This document shows positions 7,811 through 15,800 of a stretch of 18,094 nucleotides of DNA, in pieces. Position numbers and translations under genes: made by a program. The stretch spans positions 1-18,094 of the forward strand of contig CAADVA010000178.1 in assembly GCA_900752345.1 (NCBI GenBank). Reading direction: 5' to 3'. Source of the stretch: an uncultured Collinsella sp. (GTDB lineage Bacteria; Actinomycetota; Coriobacteriia; Coriobacteriales; Coriobacteriaceae). The notes beneath the pieces are model-generated. The model was not told the DNA's origin. It searched no databases and worked only from the letters and a program-made list of their open reading frames with translations. Position 1 is the stretch's first letter; each line of letters opens with the position of its first letter.

Positions 7811-7850
7811 TGGATACAATATCCATACACAGGCGAACCATGCAATATTG
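7811..7850 (+). promoter_or_regulatory. Candidate operator/promoter of the GH4 gene
   Basis: A perfect inverted repeat TGGATA-CAA-TATCCA (7811-7825) contains a -10-like TACAAT. It is followed at 7840 by ATGCAATATTG, which includes the palindrome CAATATTG (7843-7850). The ATRCAATA core thus occurs twice, 26 bases apart, and once in the PTS leader (5179-5186). A site for the adjacent RpiR regulator is the obvious candidate, by inference only. Confidence 0.4.
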
Positions 7851-7874
7851 AATGTGCTAATTGGGGGTTTCGAT

Positions 7875-9248
7875 ATGAAACTTACGGTCATAGGCGGCGG
7901 TGGCGTCCGCTCCATGTTTTTGGCAAAGAGCATAGCCCAGCAGGCGTCATCGCTTGGGATCGACGAACTTGTGTTTATGGACAATGATCCCGAGAAGCTG
8001 CGCATCTACGGTGGCCTTGCCGCCCATGTCTCGGGCATGCTTTGCCCCACGCTTAATTTTTCACTGACGGGTGATGCAGTCGAGGCCGTTAAGGACGCCG
8101 ATTACGTGATCACGACGATTCGCGTCGGTGGGGACCATATGCGCGTTCGCGATGAGCGCATTGCTCTTTCGCATGGGGTTCTTGGCCAAGAGACGACTGG
8201 CGCAGCCGGCGTGTCTTTTGCCATGCGCTCCGTCCCTGCGCTTGCTTCGTATTGCGAGTTAATCAAGAAGTACGCAAAGCCGGGCGTCAAGGTGTTTAAC
8301 TTTACTAATCCCGCTGGCGTCGTATCTCAGGCCCTACGCGATATGGGCTATGATTTTACTTATGGCATTTGCGATGCCCCCTCGGGCATGTTGCATCAGT
8401 TTGCCGAGTATAAAGGCGTTGATCCCGCATCGGTTCAGGGCGAGTGCTATGGACTCAACCACCTCTCGTTCTTCCGCAATGTGACGGTTGACGGCGAGGA
8501 CATCATGCCCGACTTGATCCACGACGACGGGGCATATGCTCATACAGATCTTAGGTTCTTCGAGAAGGACCTCGTTCTAAATCGCGGATGCGTGCCAAAT
8601 GAGTACCTATACTATTTCTACTATCGCGAGCGCGCCGTTGCCAACGTTCTCTCTTCGCCCCAGACACGCGGCGAACTAATCGAAGAAATTAATCGAGAAA
8701 TGACGAGCGAGCTTGCATCTATCGATATTGAGAACGACTTCGAAAAGGGCCTCGCGTGCTTTGAGAAGTGGTACGGAATGCGTGAAAACAACTACATGGC
8801 GGCCGAGACAGGTATTCACCGCGACAAGCCGTGGACGTTTGACGTGTACGGCAAAGATGCTGGCGGATACGCAGGTGTCGCGCTCCGTTTCATGGATATT
8901 GCTCGCTCTGGCAAGACGCAGCAGATGATCCTGTGCACCCCCAACAATGGCGCCATCCCTGGCCTTCTCGATACAGACGTCATTGAGTCAACGTGCGATA
9001 TCTCCACCGATGGCTGTGTACCGCATCGCGTCGAAGCCGATTCTGTGCCCGCGGGAAACCTCGAATTGATTCGTCGAGTCAAGTACTACGAGCGCACCGT
9101 GGCGCGTGGCATCGTTAACCGATCGAAGCGCGACATTGTCGAGAGCCTCGCGATGCACCCGCTCGTTAATTCGTACTCCTTGGCGAAAGATATCGCCGCG
9201 CAGTACTTTGAGCTTAACCGCGACTACATCGACGGCTGGACAGACTAG
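7875..9248 (+). CDS. Glycoside hydrolase family 4 (6-phospho-glycosidase)
   Basis: A 457-aa cytoplasmic enzyme expected to split phosphorylated disaccharides delivered by the PTS into glucose-6-phosphate and a second unit, using NAD+ and a divalent metal. The N-terminal Rossmann fold is visible as MKLTVIGGGGVRS. Further GH4 marks are GQETTGAAG, NFTNPAG, GICDAPSG with the metal-ligand cysteine (Cys166) and GLNHL with the metal-ligand histidine (His196). GlvA-type alpha-enzymes typically carry CDMP and a QETCG-type stretch; QETTG and GLNHL look more like the 6-phospho-beta-glucosidase branch, while CDAP is intermediate, so the anomer is unsettled. The ATG at 7875 is preferred over an upstream in-frame start at 7674 because the Rossmann motif begins there and GGGGG (7863-7867) precedes it. 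Divergent from the RpiR gene. Confidence 0.9.
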   Translation: MKLTVIGGGGVRSMFLAKSIAQQASSLGIDELVFMDNDPEKLRIYGGLAAHVSGMLCPTLNFSLTGDAVEAVKDADYVITTIRVGGDHMRVRDERIALSHGVLGQETTGAAGVSFAMRSVPALASYCELIKKYAKPGVKVFNFTNPAGVVSQALRDMGYDFTYGICDAPSGMLHQFAEYKGVDPASVQGECYGLNHLSFFRNVTVDGEDIMPDLIHDDGAYAHTDLRFFEKDLVLNRGCVPNEYLYYFYYRERAVANVLSSPQTRGELIEEINREMTSELASIDIENDFEKGLACFEKWYGMRENNYMAAETGIHRDKPWTFDVYGKDAGGYAGVALRFMDIARSGKTQQMILCTPNNGAIPGLLDTDVIESTCDISTDGCVPHRVEADSVPAGNLELIRRVKYYERTVARGIVNRSKRDIVESLAMHPLVNSYSLAKDIAAQYFELNRDYIDGWTD

Positions 9249-9338
9249 TCTGGACGTTAAAACTAGAAATTATGGATGGGCGGACCGGCGTTTATATTGG
9301 CGCCCGTTCGCCCTGCCTAGTAAGAAAACGGGTATAGA

Positions 9339-10166
9339 GTGAACTTGCGAGAGAACTTCAATGTCTTTCTGGAATCGGGCGATCGGGCGAAGGGATGCCG
9401 GAGTGGCTGCACGATGGCGTTATATATCCCCTTGTTTGTTATGAGCGCGCTTCAAATTGGTGTATCAAACGTTGCAACTGAGCTCGCCTATATCAATCCG
9501 TCCATTACGCTTGTTTGCACTGTGGTCGCGGCCTTTTTAAACCTGCTTCTATCGAATGTGGCTTTTTCATTATTTGCCGTCGACCGGTCCAAAGAGACGG
9601 TGCAACCCGCTCGAACCCCTCCGGTTTATCTCTTGGCCTCGACGGTTCCCCTCCAGATTTCTGGGGCGCTGCTAATTTATTTGGTTCACTTGATTTTATC
9701 GGCAATTGTAGTCTTTGCCTCGCTTGCGAGCAGTCAGCTCGGGGTGTTGTGCTCGCTTGTGGTGGCAGTAATCGTGACGCTTCTTTCCGCGTCGTTCGTA
9801 TTCGTGTTGATTGAAGATGCGGACGTGGGGCAGAGGGGACTACGAGGCATTCGGTTTGCACCACGCTACGTCATGCGTTCGGTCACGGTGCTTCGTTCCT
9901 CCTGCAGAGAAATCGCGCGTCCCGCAACGCTACTGGTGGCATGGAACCTGGTTGCAAGTTGCGCTATCCAGGTTCTTGTTGGATGGGTAGTTTCGAGTGC
10001 GGCGTTGCCGTCGGCACTTTCAGTGACGGCGCTTGTACATGAGGGACTTTATTATGGGGCGTTTGCTTACATGCTGCTTTTGCTAGTTCATTGTGCGGTT
10101 GCGAGTTGGCTCGAAATTGACGTGCTCATGGGGGTGTCCTTGTGCGTATCAGAGCAGGCGCGATAG
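9339..10166 (+). CDS. Unrecognised polytopic membrane protein
   Basis: A 275-aa protein starting with GTG, 90 bases after the glycosidase. It has about six hydrophobic segments (roughly residues 27-45, 52-75, 92-120, 128-150, 200-225 and 235-265), separated by short basic loops (AVDRSKE, RSSCREIARP). I do not recognise the family; the size and layout recall small membrane proteins that accompany sugar loci, but no motif supports that. The ribosome site is weak, and a later in-frame ATG (residue 26, MALYIP) is an alternative start. No clear terminator separates it from the glycosidase gene, so it may be co-transcribed with it and belong functionally to the sugar locus. A 12-base palindrome CAGACTAGTCTG (9241-9252) straddles the glycosidase stop codon. 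Confidence 0.6.
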   Translation: MNLRENFNVFLESGDRAKGCRSGCTMALYIPLFVMSALQIGVSNVATELAYINPSITLVCTVVAAFLNLLLSNVAFSLFAVDRSKETVQPARTPPVYLLASTVPLQISGALLIYLVHLILSAIVVFASLASSQLGVLCSLVVAVIVTLLSASFVFVLIEDADVGQRGLRGIRFAPRYVMRSVTVLRSSCREIARPATLLVAWNLVASCAIQVLVGWVVSSAALPSALSVTALVHEGLYYGAFAYMLLLLVHCAVASWLEIDVLMGVSLCVSEQAR

Positions 10167-10244
10167 CCCGAAGATGAAGCCATGTTTTCGACATCGAGTT
10201 CCTGCGTACCTTGCTTTCTAAGCAGAATTGGCGCGCCGTCTGTT

Positions 10245-10254
10245 AACGATCGTT
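10245..10254. promoter_or_regulatory. Palindrome AACGATCGTT upstream of sotB promoter
   Basis: A perfect 10-base palindrome lies about 45 bases upstream of the -10 box. A regulator site is possible, but palindromes this short also arise by chance. Confidence 0.25.
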
Positions 10255-10296
10255 TTCCAAGAATTCTTTTTGTTGCTCATTTTATAGACTTCTCAT

Positions 10297-10305
10297 TGCT
10301 ATAAT
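10297..10305 (+). promoter_or_regulatory. Extended -10 promoter of the MFS transporter
   Basis: TGC-TATAAT (10297-10305) is a perfect extended -10 element. No good -35 lies at the normal distance, which is usual for extended -10 promoters. The transcript would start near 10312, giving a leader of about 30 bases. Confidence 0.65.
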
Positions 10306-10342
10306 CGCCCACCGCTCAAGATAATCGGAGAGGTTTTCCTAT

Positions 10343-11539
10343 ATGGCTCAAACAAAGCAAGGTGGTATCGCACTCAGGCAGTGGCTCCCTCTTATCGGGC
10401 TCGCCTGCTGTGCGTTCGTGTTCAACACGTCGGAGTTTATGCCCATCGGCCTTCTGACTGATATCGCCGCGTCGTTCTCGCTCACCGAGGCCCAGGCAGG
10501 CATCATGATCTCGGTCTATGCTTGGGGCGTCATGCTGCTGTCGCTGCCACTCATGGTGTTTGCCTCGCGCTTTGAGTTCAAGCGGATGCTGCTCGGCGTG
10601 CTCGCCGTGTTTTCTCTGGGCCAGTTCCTGTCCGCTGTGGCACCGACATATCCCATCCTGGTCTGTGCGCGCCTGGTGGTCGCTTGCGCACATGCCGTGT
10701 TCTGGTCGGTCGCCTCGATCATGGCCTCGCGCCTGGTCGACACCCGTCACGGGGCGCTCGCCATCAGCATGATCGCCACGGGCTCGTCCATCGCGCAGGT
10801 CTTTGGCCTGCCGATCGGCCGCGCCATCGGGCTGGCTGTGGGCTGGCGCATGACGTTTGCCGTGGTCGGTGCCTTCTCTGCCGCCGCGGTGGTGTACCAG
10901 GCCGCGGTGTTCCCGGCCATGCCGGCGGGCGAGCGCTTTACCGTCAAACAGCTGCCCGAGCTGCTCAAGAACCCGTTCCTCATCGCGCTCTACGCAGTTA
11001 CGGTCTTTATGGCGACCGGCTATTACGCAAGCTACAGCTATATCGAGCCCTTCCTGGCGCAGGTCGCGCACGTCGATGCGGGCGCCATTACCATGACGCT
11101 GACGGCGTTTGGCTGCTCTGGTTTGCTCGGAAGCTGGCTGTTTGGCCGCCTGTTCGATGGGCATCGCTTCCCGTTCTTGGCTATCACGCTCTCCGGCGTG
11201 CCGGTGGCCCTGCTGCTCATGGGGCCGGCCGCATCGTCGCTCGTGACAGTGCTTGCCGTCTGCGCACTGTGGGGTTGCTGCGCCACGGCCTTTAACGTGG
11301 CGTTTCAGGCCGAGCTCATCAAGCACACGTCGGCAGATTCGTCGGCCGTCGCCATGTCGATCTTCTCGGGCCTGTTTAACCTCGGTATTGGCACGGGCAC
11401 CGCAATCGGCGGCGCCGTGGTTTCGGGTCCCGGTATCGCTTGGATCGGCTTCGCGGGCGGGGCGATTGCCGTCGTGGGCGTCATCCTCGCCATCACCGTG
11501 ATGTTCCCAGCCATCCGCCGCGCAAGGCCCGTCGCCTAA
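10343..11539 (+). CDS. sotB: MFS transporter, SotB-like sugar efflux
   Basis: A 398-aa transporter with 12 predicted membrane helices, almost the same length as Escherichia coli SotB (YdeA, 396 aa). The N terminus FVFNTSEFMPIGLLTDIAASF matches the SotB start region, and GLPIGRAIG, GWRMTF, YYASYSYIEPF and FSGLFNLGIG align with SotB signatures that I recall. SotB and its relatives (DHA1 drug/H+ antiporter branch) export arabinose, lactose, IPTG and some drugs in exchange for protons. GGAGAGG (10327-10333) lies nine bases before the ATG and the gene has its own promoter, so it is probably separately controlled. Placed next to the phospho-sugar locus it could relieve sugar stress, but drug efflux is an equal possibility; substrate is not shown by the sequence. 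Confidence 0.8.
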   Translation: MAQTKQGGIALRQWLPLIGLACCAFVFNTSEFMPIGLLTDIAASFSLTEAQAGIMISVYAWGVMLLSLPLMVFASRFEFKRMLLGVLAVFSLGQFLSAVAPTYPILVCARLVVACAHAVFWSVASIMASRLVDTRHGALAISMIATGSSIAQVFGLPIGRAIGLAVGWRMTFAVVGAFSAAAVVYQAAVFPAMPAGERFTVKQLPELLKNPFLIALYAVTVFMATGYYASYSYIEPFLAQVAHVDAGAITMTLTAFGCSGLLGSWLFGRLFDGHRFPFLAITLSGVPVALLLMGPAASSLVTVLAVCALWGCCATAFNVAFQAELIKHTSADSSAVAMSIFSGLFNLGIGTGTAIGGAVVSGPGIAWIGFAGGAIAVVGVILAITVMFPAIRRARPVA

Positions 11540-11554
11540 TCACGTCCCCTCATC

Positions 11555-11621
11555 AGTTGCGGTGAAATACGGACTGCTGGGCCCAATAAACCCGGCAAAC
11601 AGTCCCTATTCCACCGCAACT
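11555..11621. repeat. 67-base near-perfect palindromic element
   Basis: Left arm 11555-11581 pairs with right arm 11591-11621: the outer ten pairs are perfect, then single mismatches at 11565/11611 and 11570/11606, and after a small bulge an inner GCTGGG/CCCGGC stem. The loop is about nine bases. It is far longer than a terminator needs and has no T tract. It begins 15 bases after the sotB stop. A REP-like or miniature transposon-derived repeat, or an RNA structure, is likely. Confidence 0.6.
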
Positions 11622-11636
11622 TAGAAAGGGACTGGG

Positions 11637-11669
11637 GTAGCTAATTTGGGACGGGGCTATTTTAGCTAC
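11637..11669. repeat. Inverted repeat GTAGCTAA/TTAGCTAC
   Basis: Perfect 8-bp arms (11637-11644 and 11662-11669) enclose TTTGGGACGGGGCTATT. It directly follows the 67-base hairpin, with GAAAGGGACTGGGG in between. The block of GGGAC words and hairpins looks like one composite intergenic element. Confidence 0.45.
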
Positions 11670-11683
11670 CTCGCTGAACATAC

Positions 11684-11740
11684 GTAAAAGAGGTCGAGGC
11701 CGCCCCGGTGTGTGCTGGAGCGGCCTCGGTTTTTGTATTT
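11684..11740. terminator. Bidirectional terminator at the convergent junction
   Basis: A perfect 9-bp stem, CGAGGCCGC (11695-11703) with GCGGCCTCG (11720-11728), is followed on the plus strand by GTTTTTGTATTT. On the minus strand the same stem is followed by ACCTCTTTTAC. It can therefore stop transcripts from sotB and from the minus-strand operon, whose last gene ends only 32 bases away. Confidence 0.85.
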
Positions 11741-11759
11741 CTGTCTGCGTATGATCGAC

Positions 11760-12128
11760 CTAGAGCTCGTTTTGGGGGACGACGGCTGTAAGTTTTTCGT
11801 TTTCAAATACCGCAGCAAGCCCATGTTCGGGGTCAAAGCGATAGTTGCACATGAGCGCCGCTTTGCGAGCATCGTCGCTTCGAAGTGCCACAATGCTGGT
11901 CGGAATAACGTATCTAAAAATGTTCGTAATGGGACTCTCGATCTGATCGCCGTCTCTTTCGAGGCAATAATCTTCGATCGCTTCCTTGCTGTCCTCAACG
12001 GTATCCCAGCTTGCAAGCAGGGCGTCCTTTGCTTCCTTTTGAATGTCGAGGACGCCTTGGTCCGAGTCACACTCGTAATAGACGGGGAGCGAGAAATTCC
12101 TGCCCCACAGATTCATGCCGTTAGTCAT
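11760..12128 (-). CDS. Small acidic protein, probable immunity protein to the HNH nuclease
   Basis: A 122-aa soluble acidic protein with no membrane segment. Its ATG (12128) overlaps the end of the nuclease gene by eight bases (ATGACTAA arrangement), so the two are translationally coupled; a second ATG five codons in (MNLWGRN) is an alternative start. The C-terminal pattern CNYRFDPEHGLAAVFEN followed by a short strand and acidic tail resembles the DUF6985-type domain often found beside toxin genes; this is recognition by eye and needs a profile search. A small acidic gene placed directly after a toxin-like nuclease is the classic immunity position, so binding and blocking the HNH protein in the cytoplasm is the likely job. 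It is the last gene of the row before the terminator. Confidence 0.6.
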   Translation of the reverse strand: MTNGMNLWGRNFSLPVYYECDSDQGVLDIQKEAKDALLASWDTVEDSKEAIEDYCLERDGDQIESPITNIFRYVIPTSIVALRSDDARKAALMCNYRFDPEHGLAAVFENEKLTAVVPQNEL

Positions 12129-12810
12129 CGAAGCCGCCAATCTGATTCAGTATGTTTTTGATTTCGCTTACGCCGCCGAGATGGCTGCACACCTTGTGAA
12201 CTTCGGTCGGAACAAGAGAGCACGTCTTCATATCATTGTGTTCGTGCCAGGTGTACTCATTTGCCTCGCGCCATTTCTTGACATCCTGGTGCGTCCAATC
12301 ATCTTTGCCATCGCGTTGCTCAAGGTTCCAAGCTTTTGCGCATTCAGTGTCTGCCTTTTCATAGTTGCCGACAATGCGCTCGCCGTTCTCGCCCATCTGC
12401 GAAAGCCTATGCTGGCTCATGCCTTGTATGGTTACTTTCGCTTCAGAGATAGGGTTGAAGTCAGGAATTCCATCCTTGTAATTGATGCCCTCAAGACCTT
12501 TGTTTCGAAGAATCTCGCGGACCCTATCGGCTGTGGGAATAAACATCGATTCCCCTCGGTCACCCGACCATTTTCCGTTTGGATTCTCGATGCTCGGTGT
12601 ACGGTCCAGCCTCTCCTTATAGCTCGAAGGATAATCGCACGATTCCACCGAGGATCTAATCAATTTGTCGGGATCGATGGATTCGTTACGGTCGGCATTT
12701 TTAACCTCTGCCTTGGTATCCTTTGATTCGGGGCCAATGAGTTTATCAGGATTGAACCCAAGTTTATCGCCTAGCTTGGCCACGCCGCCTTTCATTTGCT
12801 TGAATTCCAT
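12121..12810 (-). CDS. HNH (WHH-like) nuclease, probable polymorphic-toxin effector
   Basis: A 229-aa protein with a C-terminal nuclease domain of the HNH/Endo VII superfamily. Key residues are W188-H189-E190-H191-N192-D193, then LVPTEVH (His205), His210 and GG (212-213), matching the layout of WHH-type toxin domains. A conserved-looking upstream segment reads GKWSGDRGESMFIP (about 79-92) and GIPDFNP (about 113-119), common in bacterial toxin nucleases. The N-terminal 55 residues are hydrophilic with two copies of a DPDKLI/NPDKLI motif and no LXG, WXG100, RHS or signal sequence, so it is a stand-alone nuclease rather than the tip of a large toxin. Its ATG overlaps the ATPase stop by one base (TAATG), with GAGGTGAG as ribosome site. 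Target (DNA or RNA) is unknown. Confidence 0.75.
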   Translation of the reverse strand: MEFKQMKGGVAKLGDKLGFNPDKLIGPESKDTKAEVKNADRNESIDPDKLIRSSVESCDYPSSYKERLDRTPSIENPNGKWSGDRGESMFIPTADRVREILRNKGLEGINYKDGIPDFNPISEAKVTIQGMSQHRLSQMGENGERIVGNYEKADTECAKAWNLEQRDGKDDWTHQDVKKWREANEYTWHEHNDMKTCSLVPTEVHKVCSHLGGVSEIKNILNQIGGFDD

Positions 12811-15800
12811 TAGCTCACCTCGCTATTCTCGTTCCAGTTGTGCCAATCGGAATATGCTTGGGTATCTTGCATTTGCAGACACAAGACATCGGTCATGATG
12901 CCCTGGATGATGACCTGCCTGGTGCGGCTGTCGATATCGCGGTCGAGGGAGGCCCGGGGGCCCGCGCCCCCCGCCATTGTCCATTGTTCGGCTTCATCGC
13001 TGCACTCGCGTTCGTCCTCGACCGCTTTGGCAACGTTGGGAAACAGTGTGCTCATTATGGGTCCCAGCTTGGTCATGCGCGGTTCGGCGGGGGGGGTTTG
13101 AACGGTGCGCAGGATCTTGACCTTTGTAGACGCGTCGATATGGAGGCGATCGAGCCGTTCGCGAATGCTGTGCAGCTCCGTCTTGGTTCCGACGCTGATT
13201 CCGTAGGCCAGCATGCGCGCTACGGCAAGGGCATCATCGCTCTGGTTGCTTGCGACATCGTCGATGGGGCGGCTGTATGCAAAGTGCTCGCCATCCTCTG
13301 CTTTGGCGATCTTGCAGAGCACCGGCTCAACCCAATCGTTTTGGTAAATGGCCGCAACGCCCTTAGGTAGGCGTGCCAGTTCGACGATCTGTTGGTCGTT
13401 GAGGTTGGCGGCGCGACCGGCGAGCTCGCGGTCCGAAAGATCGGGCAGGCGATGGATGATCTTGGTATTTGTGTTGCGAATGGCTGCCATATCGAGAAGT
13501 CCGGGCGCCTGGTCGGCGATGATGAAGCCTTCGCCGTATGTACGCATCTCGGCGATGGCATTTGAGATCATCTCGACGCTCTTGCCTGTCAGGTCGCCGC
13601 TCTCCGAGCCTTGGCTGCTCGACGATCGCTTAAGCAGGTTGTGCGCCTCTTCAAGCACGGTCAGATGGCGAAGTGGCTGGTTCATGCCCTTTTTCTCGGC
13701 CATGCGATGTTCTTGAAGTTTGAGTACAAGAAGACCCATGAGTAGGGATTTTGTTTCGGCAGAGCCAATGCGCGATAGGTCGATGACTGTGTTGGCGTCA
13801 AAAAGCACGGTGGCGTCGACTTCGTTCGACGAAAGCATCATGCCGTTGAGCCCGTTGGTGAGTGAATTGAGACGTGTGAGCAGCGAACCCTTGTAGGCGC
13901 CCTTATTTTCGGCGTCGTACTCGCTGGAATCGAGAATCTCGCGGACGTTGCGGGCAACATCTGCAAAGCAAGGAAAGAGATCGGCTCCATATGGGTTATC
14001 AGAAGCGGCAAGGTCCCATCCACAGTCTTCGTATGACCTGGCGACGGCGTCTTTAAGGACGGCGGGCATGGCGGCGTACATGGGCCAGCAGACATTAAAG
14101 ATCTCAACGAGTCGGTCGAGGTGTTCCAGCACATGGATGCCGGACGGGAAGCTAAAAGGATTGATACGCAGGAGCGGCGTGAATTCTGGATTGGTTCCAA
14201 AGACGTTTACGTCTTCGCGGCCTCCATACACGTCCTTGTATTCGCCCTTGGCAGGTTCAATGACAAGGAAGTTGACTCGCTGATCGAGCGCTTGGTCGAG
14301 GATGCGACAGACGGTATTGGTCTTTCCTGCGCCGGTGCTGCCCGTAACAAAGGTGTGCGAGGCAAGTGAGTCCTTTGACAGGAACGTTTTGATGCGTTCC
14401 TCGCGATGCATATGGAAAACCTTGCCTATGCAAAGGCCCTGCTGAGGCTGCGTACCATCGAACGTAGAGACGTTGCGCCCAAAAGAAGCGCATTCGATAA
14501 CGGGCAACCCTGGGACGGACTTCTTGGGAAAGTTGAGCGAATAGGCTAGCTCCTTGCCCGAAAGGGCAGTCGTTGCATCGACCGTTGCCGGATAGACCGA
14601 AAAGCTCGGATGTTGATCGAGCAGGGCGGGGGAGAGGGCAAAAGCAGGATGGCGCAAATCGCGAAGGTAGGAGCAGATTGCCGCGGCGTCGGCGCTTTGC
14701 TCTCCAAGGTCTCCGCGCCAGAGGTTTACTGCAGCCTGAGACATATAGGATTCTTTGCCCTGGGTGAGGGCGAGATAGGTGTGGGCAACGTTATTCGCGA
14801 CGTTGTGGTCTTCTGATAGCACGTAGGCGCAAAAGTCCCACATGCCGAGTGCCGAGGCAAGGTCGTAGCGTTTCATCTGCAGCTCAAGGATTTCGAGCGC
14901 GTGTTGGATGGAGTAGTTCTTAAACGTCTGCGTGATGCCTTCGTCGGCGCCGATGGTAGCGGTGACCGTGCTTGAGCGCGCGAACGATCCGCCAAAGTTG
15001 GCGCCAAGATTTACGGCCTGCGAAACGCCAGAAGTTACGGACGCTCCCTTAGAGACGGCCTTGCCAACGCCGCTGGTAACGGCTTTGCCGAGCGAGTTGG
15101 ATATGGCTTTGCCGGTAGATGAGCTTGTGCCTGTTGCCGTGGACGTGGAGTGCGACGAACCCTCCGTGTGACTTGCGGATACGCCTAAGTCAACGCCTCC
15201 GCTCGAGGACTCATTCCTGCCGTCGGTGACCGTATCCGTGATGCTTTCGGTCGATGTGGACGAGTCGGTTACGCTCTCGTTGCTCGATTCCGAGACCGAC
15301 CCGTTTGTCGAGTCTGTCTCGTTGTAGTTTTGAGCAACAGCCTGATTGTTTCCCACCTGTCTGCCGGCGCTCACACCTGCATTGATGCCAATCGTCGCGG
15401 ACGATCCGATGGAGTCGTTCTGGTGATATGTGTAGTTGGTCGTCCATGAGGCATAGGGCGTCAGCAGTGTGTGAAGCTCGGCGAGGCGGAGTTTACGCGA
15501 TTCGATATCGTGAATCGGGGTTGCAAGCAGCACGATAGTGTAGTCTTCGCTCGGCCTGCCAGGCACAATGCCGTCAAGAACTTTCTCAATGGTTTGCGTG
15601 ACGAACTTCTCGTTCTTTTCGGCTGGAATATTCGAAACGGCGGCAACCGAAGACGAGCGTCGATTGTCTAGACACGGAATGAGGCCGCGGTTGGCGGGTC
15701 CCACTTCGGAACCGGGGAAGTTGCCCCTCAAAGCATCCGACATGCGCCGGGAAAAATTATCGGCGTCGATGTTGTCGCGGGCATTGTCGCTGTTGACGAC

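Noticed and set aside
7674..7874. 67-residue N-terminal extension of the GH4 enzyme
   Set aside because: GH4 proteins start at the Rossmann GGG motif, which begins right after the ATG at 7875; the extension is the divergent promoter region.
7700..8005. 102-residue N-terminal extension of the RpiR regulator
   Set aside because: It lies antisense over the GH4 leader and start, is Pro/Ser-rich without family similarity, and the ATG at 7699 has a good ribosome site.
11712..12726. Two plus-strand open frames across the nuclease and immunity genes
   Set aside because: Hydrophobic, Cys-rich translations that mirror the minus-strand genes; no ribosome site, and the minus-strand frames have domain motifs and coupled starts.
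15040..15330. CRISPR-like or tandem DNA repeat
   Set aside because: The similar words are codons of the Ser/Gly-rich segment of the ATPase; units are irregular and in frame, with no spacer structure.
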